The position numbers and the translations under genes are program-made. A stretch of DNA of 64,000 nt from Nissolia schottii (Eukaryota; Streptophyta; Magnoliopsida; Fabales; Fabaceae), in assembly GCA_003254905.1 (NCBI GenBank), contig QANU01057090.1:226398-290397 (forward strand), in the 5' to 3' direction. The notes beneath the pieces were generated by a model. It had not been told where the DNA came from and ran no database searches. It worked only from the letters and a program-made list of their open reading frames with translations. Below, one piece after another: positions 1 through 15,700 of this stretch; the stretch's first letter is position 1; each line of letters begins with the position of its first letter.

Positions 1-2460
<2,460 letters not shown>

Positions 2461-2760
2461 GGTGGTGGAAGAGAATTCAAAATTGAGACTGAAATTGAAG
2501 TGAAAGGATAAGAGGAATGGAGGAGAAGGGGGAAGAGGGAGTCTCTCTTTGTTGTTGTGGAATGGGGTGGGTGGGAAGTAGTTGGGAGTTGTGTGAGAGA
2601 GACTCTGACTGAACAAGGGAAATGGGGTAGGAGGGAATGGAGGGGGGGTTATATTGGGAATTGGGATTTCAGACAATTCAGAAATTCGGAGGGAAAAATA
2701 AATAATAAAGAGGAAAAGGGGAAAGGGTCTAACTGAACCAACGCCTGCCAACCCAGACTA
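2461..2760 (-). promoter_or_regulatory. Probable 5' leader/core promoter of the P450 reductase gene
   Basis: On the minus strand this stretch is pyrimidine-rich (many CCTCC and TTCCC runs), as plant 5' leaders often are. Base composition changes to plain AT-rich DNA beyond about 2800. A TATAA-like string lies near 2646-2652 (minus). The reductase frame stays open through it up to an ATG at 2751; this could be chance in a T/C-rich leader. The transcription start cannot be fixed from sequence. Confidence 0.4.
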
Positions 2761-5700
2761 GTCAAGCCCACCTAACACCTTCCGCTTCCCCCTTAATCAT
2801 GGTTAACTTAACTTACTCACTTTTCTCGCCTTTCTAAAATGGAAAATAAATTAAAACACTAGATTTCCTTTCTTTCCAAGATGAAGCCTGATTATTTTCT
2901 GTACCATAAACAATAATTAACAGAATCAAATTTAAATTCTCAGGGTTATTTTAGAGCAATAAAAGCTATACAATCTCGCTTTTAATTATGGAAGCTACAG
3001 TTTTGTATTTGTATGTCATTCATTCACATTTTCTTATCACCTTATGATTTGGGTCTTTTTGTTTTATACTTTGCTAAAAATTTATTGTTTTAGTCTTTGA
3101 ATCAATGAAAAATTTAGACTTTTTACCCTAGTAGGTTAATTGTAATCTTATATGTTAACAATTCTTCCCGTGATATTCACAACTTTCATTTCACGCTTAT
3201 ATTTTCTCATCCACTCCAACCCTCTACCATGTACTGGTGAAGATAATGAATATGATTTAGGGCACTTGATGATTTATTTTAATTATTTTGTCTAATAAAT
3301 CATTATTTTTTTCTTTTTAGTATTACGAATCGTGAACCTTATGAGTATCTTTTATTATTGTCAACCTTATAAGATTTAAAATTTATTATGCTAACTTAAA
3401 AAAAAATACCTATTTTTTCACTACTTGTGAATTGTGATTATGTCATATTTAAATTTTGTATGATTTTAAGACTCAAGAATAAATTAAAATATTTTTACAT
3501 CATTAATAAAAAAGTATAAATGTATTATTTTAACATTATATTCTTTATAATATGTAACATATATATTTTTATAGTTTCCTTTTACAATACGACACATTTG
3601 ATTAAACACTCGCTTTTGAGAACATTAATTGTTACAACCTCAGTTATAGCCCAAAATAGTCCTACAATCTAATTTGTCATCACAACCTTACTTGCAACTT
3701 CTTATTGCAATATTATTTAATGTGATAAATCAACACAAACAACCACACATAAAAAAAAATGAGGTTAATGACACACATGACTTATGTCAAGCAACTTCAA
3801 ACATCTAAAAGTTATTTTGAAAACAAAAATAGAAACCATAATAACTAATGTATGAACTAGAGCCATATTTGAAAAAAACCTGTTTTAAGATTAACTATTG
3901 AATTTAGTTACCATTCAAATTGTTATTCAATTAAAATTTATCACATAAATAAAAATAATTAATTATTTATTATTTAAAAAGTCATACATATAAAATAATT
4001 TAATTAAATATCATAATAAAACTACTAACTATTTGTATGTGATGTGCTAAATCAAGTGTGATCTTTCGTTGCGCCTTTTCATGTGGGAATAAAAGAGTTA
4101 AAATATTTGCCCATGTGTCTTGCATTGTTATTGCGCCTAGCGGGCTTCTCCTCACCTCTCTTATTTTATTTTTTTTCGATATATTATTATTTAGTTTACA
4201 GCCTTGCTCCATATTGTTGCCCCCAGACGCTGTTGGTAGCAATGCGAACACGTGTGTACTACTGTGTATCCAACACTCAACCGCCATAAAATAATTAATA
4301 TCGTCAATTATTTACGTAATACGGCCATTCAAATCTTACTTTTTTTTCCCCCCTCTTTTGGGTCGTAATCACGTACACCTTTTTGTTTATTCTCCAATGA
4401 AACTGAAGTTGGTGATGGTGCAAACGTGACGATGGAGGTTGAAACAAAAATAAATTCATTTTTCTTCCTAAATTTTAAAGAAATATACATAACGCCAATT
4501 TTCCTTATTTTAGTAAAAATATTCTATATATGCATCATGATGCTATTCAATTATGTATTATGATCTAAACAAAAATGACAGAGTCTTATCCATGTTACTT
4601 GAAAAATCTCTTATATAATAGCATTTGGTTAAATGTCAATGTAAAATTAGTTCATACGAATTAATCTCTTTTAGTTGTCATATTTAAATACAAAAGTATA
4701 TTTTACATAACTTATGGTTCATATATAGTTATGGACATAACTTCCGTGTCCAATTATATCTTTTGTTTATTTATTTATTTCATGTATGTTATGAATTTCA
4801 ATTTCAATTAAAAATTATCTTTAATACAATAAGTTAATGTAAGCTTTTATTAATGATATTTCAGTATATATTAATTAGGAAATATTTGTTGATTTATTAA
4901 TTTTATATTTAGCAAAAAAAGGTAATGTTAATTCAGCTTGCTTTTTTTTTTCTAGCTAGCCTTGATGTAGAAATTAAATTACAATTACATTATTACATTA
5001 GAATATTACAACATATCTATATTTACGAATGCGTATTTATGCTTTAAAATGGGGCGATTTATGACTGTGACTTGCAAGCGCTGTAGTGGTTCTGGCATGG
5101 TAGGCTTACTATTTATTTGTCTAAACCGTGTGCGCCTAAGGCCGTACGAGTATCTTCAAACAATGATTCCACTTGGGATCTTATTTTTTACTCCACTATT
5201 TTCACACTGTTAACCACCTCTGCGTTACATCGTAAAAAGCATACAAAAAACTGAGTAGAACATTTTTACTCTAATAAAAGAGAGTCATTTTAATCTTCAC
5301 TATTAATATTTTATTGGATAAAAAGAACGAGGAATCAATTATTGACATGTAAACTCAGTCCCTCCTCAAATTATGTAAAATAGTTCTACATGGTTATCTA
5401 TACAAGAGACCAGAAACAATTTTGATACACTGTTGAAAATGCTCTAAAATCCTATACAAGGAATTGGTGAGTTCAACGCACGACACTCAAATTGAAAGGT
5501 TTATGTTACAAGTACTTTGGACAAGGTTTTGATATGACGCAAACAACTCTGACTTTGGGATTGAATTAAAGAACTTATGATGGTGAGAGCAATTTGGTGA
5601 TGATGATTTTAGAAGCTGGTGCATGGTAAAAGTACTTGACACTTTGGCGGTCAAGTAAACTAAAGAATAATAGCTCTTACTAAGATTGTGGTTTAGAACA

Positions 5701-6086
5701 TACTTTGACATAAAGAATATCTATGTTTACATACCTTACAATTAACGTGGTGATTTTGGTCGTTTAAATGATATTTATCTTATAATTGTAATTGTTTGGA
5801 TGATTTTTATGATACCAGTTATGATATCAATAATGCTCATAAACGAGTGAGGCACCATTAGTGTTGATCCGATGAACATTTATGATAGGTATTACGAACT
5901 CCAACCAATAGACCAACTATTATTCAACTCCACATATTATTGTTTCATTTCGTAGATGCCAAAGTGCAATATTGCCATTTTCGGTTTTTGTAGGTTGCGT
6001 CGACGCTTACTCCATCATCGTCTGTGCCAATTGAAAGATGATTAATTAATGTAGCAATTAGATTTTTCTTGATAGCAACTAGAAAT
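2761..6086. other. Intergenic, AT-rich, no gene seen
   Basis: No exon chain, RNA gene or complete mobile element was recognised. The stretch is strongly AT-rich with scattered homopolymer runs. Short open frames around 4000-4290 on both strands overlap each other and show no family motif. The interval separates the reductase promoter from a SINE insertion. Confidence 0.6.
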
Positions 6087-6267
6087 AGAAACCACACATA
6101 ACCAACAGGAGTTGGTCCAAGTGGTAAGCAGTTTGGTATCGTTTAAGTAATGTCCCGAGTTCGAGACCTTGTGTACGTAATTATCCCTGCTACAAGATTA
6201 CCGTAGATTAGTCAAGATTAAGCTTTGAATACCAAACAGACCATCTAAAAAAAAAGAAACCACACAT
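6087..6267 (+). mobile_element. tRNA-derived SINE, internally deleted copy, with 13-bp target duplication
   Basis: The body is 6100-6254 and ends in an A-run. An A-box-like string (TTGGTCCAAGTGGTAAG) and a B-box-like string (GAGTTCGAGACC) mark it as derived from a tRNA promoter. The 13-mer AGAAACCACACAT flanks it exactly (6087-6099 and 6255-6267), which is the product of target-primed integration. Compared with the copy at 55482-55670 it lacks about 35-40 bases in the middle of the tRNA-unrelated part. Confidence 0.88.
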
Positions 6268-6472
6268 TACCAATTGATTTCACGGTCCAAAGAAAAATGC
6301 GAGACCTTCATAATTAGCGGCAGAAGAAGGGGGAGCTGACCAAGTAGGTGTGGTGGGCAATAAACCACCTGTTTTTTTATGGAGATTTATTGCGAAGTAA
6401 ATACCAATCCGGAAATATTGATAGATTTTTTTTTTTTGATAAACCCACAATTTAGTCGGTTTTTTTTTTAAT

Positions 6473-6640
6473 AAATTTGTCAATTTAATTCTTTAAATTA
6501 TTTTTGTCGATTTAGTGTTTATTGTTTTTTATATTGATCAATTTAGCTCTTGTTATTTTTTAAATTAGTCAATTTCATCTTTTTAAATTTTTTGATCAAT
6601 TTAATTTATATAAATTATAAAAATTAGACAAATTAATTCT
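6473..6640. repeat. Degenerate tandem repeat, about 30-bp unit
   Basis: Five or so diverged units share the core GTCAATTTA or GATCAATTTA followed by a T-rich spacer. This looks like a decayed terminal part of a transposon, but no partner end was found. Confidence 0.45.
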
Positions 6641-6972
6641 TTTATCTATCTATATGAGATGACTGACTTAGAGCATATATAATGAAGAGACATAATACGT
6701 TAAAGAACCGCATTACATTATTCACGTTAAAAATGATGCTATTTTACACAACTAATAATACATTATCTCTAAGTGAAACGTTGTTATTTCATATCTCATG
6801 TCCACAAAACGTGTGCGTTCACGATAAAAAACATACATTAATGGAGACATGTTTGCATAATATAATATTGAGATATTTAAATATTTACCTAACAAAGGAG
6901 ATAAGTTTTCTCTTATATTAAGGGTAACTAGTCTTAAAGTTACACTAATATAACATATCTCTAACTCTCTCC

Positions 6973-6973
6973 A

Positions 6974-6998
<25 letters not shown>
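6973..6998. repeat. (AT)n microsatellite
   Basis: About 13 uninterrupted AT dinucleotides, followed by GTATAT. Confidence 0.9.
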
Positions 6999-7004
<6 letters not shown>

Positions 7005-10000
7005 TTATTAATGGACTCAATATTTTCTAAAGCGTCTAGAGTATTTGTTTATTTATTTTCAGATTCAATTTAAATATTTATTCAATATTTAGAAATATAA
7101 AAAGTAAAGCTATATTATTTGGTTGCGACAAATATAATGGTTTCACGTTGATTAATTGAATTGGTATGTGTATCAAAGAGGAATATATTCACGAGCATAA
7201 TTGTTTTAAACTATTATCTAATCATATTTTATTATATAAAAAAATGTTTTGACTAACTCACTATTTTAAAAGTCATGCATATAAAATAATTTAATTATAC
7301 AATAATATAAAATAAATTTATACAATTCATACATCATCACATTATTTTAACAAATTGGTCCCAGTGACACAAATAACCAAACTAATAATGATTTAAAACA
7401 TAAAAAATAAAATTGATAAGAAACAAAATAAAATAAATCAAATTGATAACCATTTAAAATATTGATGATCAAACTAATATTAAAAAAACAAAATAGTAGA
7501 TCAAATAAAAATACAAAAGAAAAATGTCATTTAACCTTTTTAATATGCCTTCACAAGCTAAACTTTAATTTATTACATACCCTGCAAAATTTTCTCCTAT
7601 TTTTTAAAGATTTACCCAACACAAAAAGATCCAAATGACTCCCCTCGTGCAAATTCAGTGGAGACTGAAGTAGTTTGAACTGAAAAGAGGACAAGAAGAT
7701 GATAAAATAAAAATTTTGGAGGGCTTGAAAATGGGTTTGGTCAAAGAAATGCCACTAGATCCATCAGATTGATATTGAGCCTTCCACAAAATTAAAAAAA
7801 GAAAAAGAAAAGTGGAATGCAACTCACAAGGTGAGCTTGATTTCTCCTCGTGCCACCATTGCCATTCGCCGCTACCTTTTTGAACCTTCGTCTTGTCAAT
7901 TTAATTGTTCGCTCTATGACAATGTCAACACTCATACGAAATTCAACATGTTGCGGTGAGCAGCATTGACCCAGATGTTTTTTTTTTTTTTTTTTGTTTT
8001 ACATAACATGCATTAAAAAATTGTTAATAGGATATAAATTTTATTAGATGATAAATAATATATCCATGTCTAACATAAAATAAATGTAAGTATCATAAAT
8101 CAGGTAACGGTTTGCAGAGTAGTTGGTAATCAATATTTGATTATTATTCTATTACATATCATAGTGTATAGTATGTGACCTGGGTATTATAATGCTTTAA
8201 AATCATATGATATTTTTTGTTATATTTTAAAATAAAAAAGTATTCGCTTTTAAATCATTTAACAATATATTTATATTAATATGAAACACTTTATTAATCT
8301 AAAAAGTGATCTTCACATTTTTTAAGTTGTCCCATTAGCCTATTTACGTTGAAATCGAATTCTATAAAAAGACAATAATAGATTTTTTTTTATTGAAAAA
8401 AATGATTCATAAAGAATTAAGTGACACTTATAAATAAATAAAAAAATCAAATTTAAATTTAACAAAAAATAAATGCACTATACACTCTGCATTAATCACC
8501 AATGTCTTAACATATTTCATACCTAATAATAAAAAATTGACACAATTTAAACTATTTATCGTGTCCTTTCTTTCAAAATATAGATTTGAATATTTCTATC
8601 AACTATGATTGTGAAAGTATCCAATACCAAAACATTCAAAAAATTAGGACAGCAAAAACACCGATCTACAAAAGAAAACAGCAAAAGCAAAACAAAACGA
8701 CGCAAAACCCTAAGCAAGGAAAACATAAAAGTGAAAAGGCGATATGATGCCATCAAATGAAAAAATATAGAAGACGAGAGAAAAATACTCAATAATTCTA
8801 GAATCTTCATATTTTTCTGCAAAAATAGTATAATTTTTTTTTCTTCAAAAGGAAGTCGCTAGTTTCAAAATTAAGACATGTCAAAACTTTTGACAAACAC
8901 CTACAATATAAGTGACATAATAGTGGAAGATACCATTTAGTCTTACAAGATACTTCATACAATACAATGCGCCAAAAAAAAAAAAAAATCTTACATGTTA
9001 AAGAATCTTTTATCAACATTTAACAATACGAGGATGAATGTGTTGATTTTATATGGTCATTTAATTAGATATTATTAAATCAATAAAAATGATTAACTCT
9101 CACTATCATCATCTTACAAGTTTTATATATAACAATCAATAAAAATGATTAACTCTTACAATTATTGCCTTACAAAATTTATATATAACAAACACGCAAT
9201 TGGATAACAATATAAAACTTATTTTACTCAAAAGATGCATGGAACCTAAATCTTGACAATAATTGTTGAACTTTTTTATATAAACTTTCCACAACTTTAG
9301 TCATCCCTTAAAAGATCAAAAATTTGAATTCAAAACATGCAAAAACAAAACATTGTCAATAAATAATAATTAAATGAAAGGAACGTATGCAAGCACATGA
9401 ATTTGAAAGAGTCAAGACTTGAGGTGGGTATATGGACCATGATCCGCGAACTAACTTGCAGACTACTTAATTTGGAAGAGTTAGAACCAATTAAGTTGTT
9501 AATCTGTTTAAATGCAGGTTTTTTAGTCCGCTCCACGTGACCAGCGAGTTTAACGGGCTCAACCTGTGGGGTCCGTAGACCGACCCACGAACCACTCAAT
9601 TACTTATTTATTTTTCACACAATACCCAACATCGAAAATAAAAGATAAAAAAATAAAAAGTAGCCAAAATTCAAATCCAACCTAACATAATATTTTCTTT
9701 TGGCCAGATTGAGAATAAAATTTTTGGTCATGTTTCTAATTTTTTGGTCATAAATTAAGATTAAAATTTTAAATTCTACTTTAAAATTCCAAAAATTAAA
9801 CATGTGGGTTGGCTCGTGGACCTCACTCATAGGCCATGCAGTGCAAATGCGGCCTTAGGTAATTGTTGATTCATTTATTTTGTGGACCTACCCAGTTCAA
9901 TCCTTATAATTTTGATCCTATACCGACCGTGGTAGCATGTATACCCAGTTCAATGTTCGATTGAAGATTGGTCTTTCTTCTTCTTTTTTTCCATGAGAAT

Positions 10001-10428
10001 TGGCCTTTCGGCCTCATGCAGTAGGCAGTTTGATTTACTGGGTCCTGTTATATTTTAATACTTTTGGAACCAACAGAGTTTTAAGCCCAAAACAAAGCAA
10101 ATCAATCATGGGCAATCCATCAGTTGGTTGCCAATACGAATGGCATTCATTCCCAAACCCAATGCTTAAAACGATAGAGTTTCTGACTCCTAAGTCCCAT
10201 AATATCATTAATATTGGAATTTAGATTAATGGCAAAGGCTTTGATGCTATGACTGAATTCAGGTGTGCGATGCACCAAGTTAAAAAATTTGGGTGTAATG
10301 TGACCCACGAGATTATAATAATAATAATTATAATGAAGCCTACACTCACTTTTTCATTCTCATTTCCTTTCTCCTTCCTTCTCTTCTTTCTCAGTTTTCA
10401 CTAACGCCAGGAACTCACTGCGCCGCCC
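6999..10428. other. Intergenic, AT-rich, no gene seen
   Basis: No gene is supported. 9410-9850 contains GC-richer patches with the words CCGACCCACGAACC (9579-9592) and GTGGGTTGGCTCGTGG (9803-9818), which resemble each other in opposite orientation. They may be worn ends of a small hAT-type element, but no target duplication could be fixed. A pyrimidine-rich stretch at 10350-10395 just precedes the LTR element. Confidence 0.55.
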
Positions 10429-10723
10429 TGTGATGAAGTGAATTTTGTAAATGATGGATTATGGAGAGTAATGATATAATTGTGGTATTTTCTGCATAAT
10501 TGATGTGTGAGCTTATAATAGGAAAGGGAAAGGGATAGGATAGTGCTCTTTCTTAATGAAGGAGATGAAATAAGAGAGAAGAAATCCTAGAGAGAGAGGT
10601 AGGATTAACCAATACAAATTTTCATGCTCATCTAATTCCATTCTCCCACTATTTATAATATCCTAGACTCCCCAATTGGACTAATAGGATTATTGGGCCT
10701 ATGGCCCATTCCTACTCGTTACA
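10429..10723 (-). repeat. 3' LTR of the 10429-12713 element
   Basis: 295-bp long terminal repeat, paired with 12419-12713. It keeps the terminal TG...CA and abuts the polypurine tract at 10724-10736. Confidence 0.85.
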
Positions 10724-12418
10724 CTACTCCCCCTTCAAAATGGACCTTGTCCTCAAGGTCCGAGAATTATCTCCACCAGGATCTCATTGCTTAAAATAAA
10801 ATTCACAAGCAATAATTCAACAAGCTTGAATTGCATCCATTTGGGCTTCAAAAACAGAGTAGGCTTCTAAACAAACATAATGGCTCCCATCAACAATTTG
10901 GTTCCTTCTTGCTGATTGGGTCTGGCCCATGAAGAAGCTCACTACGTTCACAATGGAACTTGGCCCATTTTGCCTATTGGCAACCCTAAGTGTTTCCATC
11001 ATCTCCCATACTCCATTTTTCGTTGCTGTCGACGCCAATACGCTCCTGGCCACAGCTTCTCTCCCCACCACCACCAACGTCGCGACGGCTGCTACCAGCA
11101 CCTGCGCCCTCTCTGGCCGCAACCGGCGCAGCCCATCGTCGTGCCCATGAGCGCCACTGGTGATGGAGGTGGGTGACTCGCCATGCGTGTCCGCTGCTAG
11201 AAGAACCTCAGTGGCTAGCTCATGCGTCTCCTCTAGCAACGTCGCTGCCGTCGTCGTTCACTCTGCAAGGGGCCATGACGCTGCTTGGGCCGCCTTCAGA
11301 AATGATGCTCCGACCTTCTCCTTTTTCATCCTGTTGGGGCCACCACCAGGGCTCTCCCCCTTCGGAACAGAGACTGCAGAAGCGTTGCCTATCACCACCA
11401 CTCGCTCCGCTCGAAACCAATTCAGATCTCCCTTCATCGTCCTCCCCACGCACGTCACGACGGCAGGCACCCTCACGTGGTTGTCCACGCTAGTCGCCGT
11501 CACCGAGCACCCTCCACCAACAGACGCGACTTCACAGCTACAAATGACACAACAACATTCTTCGCGGATCTCCCGATTTGAACCTCTTGGTGAGCCATTG
11601 AAGGTGAACGAAATAGAGCTTGAAGAAAGGGAGGGCAAAAATGAAGGGATTGAAACCCTAACCCGAGCTGGTTAACACCTTGTCCTTCCGGCGACGTCGA
11701 CGACGATGCTTCACCTTCCACCGTCTTGTGGTCCGGTGGCTTAGGCGGAGGAATCTGCCGTTCTTCATCTAGATCAAGTTGGTTATCTTGTTGCTGCTGA
11801 GACTCTTTGTTTGTTGATGTTGGATTTGCTTTTGTTGTTGTTTCTACCATGATCGATTTCTGCATCTGGCATTGGATTTCTAAATCTATTTTTTTGAATT
11901 CTTAAGCTATTGTTATTGAATTGATTGTTGCCTCTTGATTGCTTTGAACTTTTGTCTCTACATTTTCTAGAATTTTTGCTTCTGATTCTGGTAGATCTTT
12001 CACTGATTTGCTCTGCACTTCTGATCTCAATTTTGCTATTACTTCCTTCCACTCAATTTCCCACTCTGAGACTTTAGTTTGAGCAATTTTTGGTAAAATT
12101 GATCTAAAATCTAGTTGGTAACGGCACAAGAAGGCTACCTCGAAGGTCATCCAATTTGCCAACAGATTTCGCCGACGTCATAACCGAAACTAAGTCAGAT
12201 CGCGACCAGTCAAGTCTTCTTCAACCTGCTGTAATCTCTGCAATTTCGACGCTCCTCCGGCCTTCCAAAGCTTCCATGCACTAAGGATCCACTAATAGGA
12301 ATCTCTTCCGTCGAACAGTGGAGTATTCTCTTCTGATTTTTCTGAATTTTCTAGTGTGGAGGATGAGTTGTTGTCTCCACCATGGATGGTAGGCGTGGTG
12401 GTCAATGAAAGCACCATT

Positions 12419-12713
12419 TGTAACGAAGTGCATTTTATAAATGATGGATTATGGAGAGTAATGATATAATTGTGGTATTTTCTGCATAATTGATGTGTGA
12501 GCTTATAATAGAAAAGGGAAAGGGATAGGATAGTGCTCCTTCTTAATGAAGGAGATGAAATAAGAGAGAAGAAATCCTAGAGAGAGAGGTAAGATTAACC
12601 AATACAAATTTTCATGCCTATCTAATTTCATTCTCCCATTATTTAAAATATCCTAGACTCCCTAATTGGACTAATAGGGTTAGTGGGCCTATGGCCCATT
12701 CCTACTCGTTACC
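12419..12713 (-). repeat. 5' LTR of the 10429-12713 element
   Basis: 295-bp partner of 10429-10723. Its outer end has lost the terminal TG (GGTAACGAG on the minus strand), apparently by point mutation. Confidence 0.85.
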
Positions 12714-15700
12714 TGCCCCTACACCACCATCTCTCCACTGCGTTACCCATCCCCTTCACATCTCTGTTGTGTAAACCATATTTGCGTGAACTAGTTGGAA
12801 CAACCATCATCACAATTGCCTCTCCACCCACTTCAATTTATACTCCCTCGCAACTACGGTACCACCGTCACCGCCACGAACGACACGAATCTAAGACACT
12901 CATCACCTTGTGTCTCCTAACACCACCGCCACCATCATCGTCGAGTAACATTTTGTCCAGACCTGTAACCTCTGCCACCCACTGTCTCGTCTATAGCCGT
13001 TTGCCACCGTCTCTGCCTCAACACATATAACTTACTCCAAATATGTAATCTCCACCACCGATTCCAAAGCCTCTGTGCGTCCCAACGTGGTCCACTCTAT
13101 CATCAAGTACTATTGAAGATACAACTTGTCATATTTCTTTTATTATTTTTCCCTTTTTTTCTTTTTTTATTATGAATTTTTATCAGCATACCACAATGAA
13201 AAAAAAAATTGAACTTGGTGTTTGTTCTTTGTGTTTGCAGATTTTATTTTGGTGTTGGGGGATCTAAAATTTTTAGGGATTGAGATTTTTTGTTATTATT
13301 TTCTCTCTGTTGTTGTTTTTTCATTGTTAATTTTTGTTTCATTGAAGTGGGGTGGTGGTTGAAAAAGGGTAATGGAAGGGGTTTTATGTTCCAGTGATGT
13401 AAGGGACAGTGGCGGTGGTGGCAAGGGACGGGGAGGGCAGTGGTGGCGAGGGCCAACGACGGTGGGCGATCGGTCTCTACCGTGTGGAATGAGGTTGTGT
13501 GAGAAAAGGGTAACTTTGAGACTATTTTTAGTCTCACTTTTAAAATGTGATCAACAACAATTTAAAAGTAGAACTAAATAAATATGTTCCACCCAACACC
13601 TAACTTGGCTAGTGAATCAAACCCAAGCACGCTCTAGAGGCTTAGTAGCAAACTATTATGATGACCCACCTTTGCTATGAAAACTTTCGCTCAAAAAATA
13701 AATTTAATATTATGTGAACCAATAGCCCAAATATTAAATATTAAATTAATAAGAACGGATACTACATCTAATCTTAGTTAAAAGGCAAAGAAAGATATGT
13801 TTTTGTTAGTGCTATATTGTTGTTTTTATATTGAAGGCTTTGGGTACTTATTCTTTGGCTTTAGTGGTGTGGGACTCGGTTGAGCCTCTAGCTACACAAT
13901 GATTTAAATCGTTTTGTTAAACAAGATTTAAATGCATAAATGAATGAGATTCTTGAGTTTGTAAGTTTAATATGAAGTTTGTGAGTATAATGATAGTGAG
14001 AAATAATGTGAGAGGTGGATCTTGGGAGCGTGAACAACCTTTGTCTCTCAGCCAAGCCCCTTTGTGGATGATCCTTTCCTCCTTGCTTAAAGTTGTATTC
14101 TTCGAAGACACCCTCAGGGCTCTCTGATTTTTTGGGTTCTGTTGTTGGGAATTATCTATTTGTTGTGTATTATGGTGATTTCTCTTAGATCCCCTTTCTC
14201 TTCTCTGTTTTCTCTGTTCTTTTATCCTTACCCCGTTTTCCCAATTTGCGGGCTCCAAGGATTCTTTGCCTGGGCTAAGCCAGACACAAGCAACAAGGTG
14301 ATGACCCACTGGGCCATGATGCCAGGATGCCCAGAACATGTCGTTGTCCTTATGCTCTCCTCTCCCAAGGTTTTTTTATTTATTCTTAAGACACACAAAT
14401 CCTCTTTTTGCTCCCCTAACTTCAACTACTATGGACAGGTTTTAAAAGGGTGTAAAGGATAGTGGTCTAAAGCAAGCTATGGAGTGATGTCTTATAGAGT
14501 CAGGGATGAGCCCTCTATGCTCTGATGGAGATGGAGTGTGGGGAGGGCGTCCTCAAAGATGTCAGTCTTGCAGCATTGGAATTGACCAAAGGGCCTTAGG
14601 CAAGTCCAAAACCTTCCAATCCAAACCCTTTCATAGATTCCCTATTGTCTCTTTGTGCGGGTTCACTAAGGGGTGTATAAAACACCATCCTATGCTTCCT
14701 CCTAGATGGTTACACCAAGAACATGTATTATTGTTATTAATTTCCTCTAAGATACTATTAATCTTAGATTACAGGTAGCTCTGCTTCCATAACCCCAGTA
14801 ATTTACATCAATTACAAATAGTCTTTGCAACAACACTCTCCATTACTGAAGCATTTCCTGCCCCCTTATAATTATACCACAATCATAAACCTTCGAGATC
14901 AATCTACTTGCTTGGTGACAATATATACAAACCCTCAGATTCTTGGTGATTCGAAGGTTTTCTCCTCGTTTAGTTGTTAACAAACCATAAGCAATTGCAA
15001 TCAATACAAAACACTTTTCACGGCAGCTTTTTTTTTTAGTAGTGGACTTTCAGACAAGCTAGATAGTTAGCTGGAGAGTCAAATGTGATATTTTGATTGA
15101 AAAATGTGTTCGTAGAATGGTTGGGCCAATAATTTTTCTCATGCTTTTCACAAGAACTATGATGATTATTCATAGTTTCTGGTTTTTATATTAGAATTTA
15201 TGTTTCTTACGAGTTTATACTTTAATTAAATTTGAATTTTAACATAAAAAGGACACAAAATTAGTGAAATAAATAATTATGAACCGATTCGTACGCAATC
15301 AGCATCTTAGCAAGGAATCATGAATGCCACTTATTTATGCTGAATTGTATTTTTGTCCTTATTTTTACATCGCATGTGCGTTATATTGTGTTGTCGTGCA
15401 TCCGAATCGTAGACACGTGGTCTTTCTTTTTTATAAATGTTATTTGATATATCATCATATATTATAATATTATAATTTTTGTTCCAAAATATCTCGTCAA
15501 GTAACTCGGGCCAGGACGAGGTAACACATGCTTGAGATGTTATCCTTTGAGCAAGCTTGGAATGATGATTTTGTATGGTCTAAATCTGGGCACTGGAGGT
15601 GGTACATATAAGGTCATTCTGATGCTAATCAAGTTAGTGTATGTGATGATAATTTTGTATGGTCCAAATCTTTGTGCCAAAGGTGGTACATGAAAGATCA

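Larger units (their letters stand above)
10429..12713 (-). mobile_element. Short non-autonomous LTR retrotransposon, minus orientation
   Basis: Two 295-bp direct repeats (10429-10723 and 12419-12713) flank about 1.7 kb. Read on the minus strand, each starts TGTAACGAG or its mutated form and ends in CA. Just inside the 12419 repeat the minus strand reads GGTGCTTTCATTG, a primer-binding-site-like string. Just inside the 10723 repeat it reads GAAGGGGGAGTAG, a polypurine tract. Flanks are CGCCC (10424-10428) and TGCCC (12714-12718), a five-base target duplication with one mismatch. By eye the LTRs differ at about 17 positions (about 94% identity). The interior has only broken minus-strand frames: a Gln- and Lys-rich piece at 11902-12162 may be a gag remnant, and no protease, reverse transcriptase or integrase motif is visible. 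It therefore depended on another element for movement. Confidence 0.85.

Noticed and set aside
10817..11865. Several overlapping long frames on both strands
   Set aside because: They lie inside the LTR element, in GC-richer sequence with few stops, and show no family motif or conserved start.
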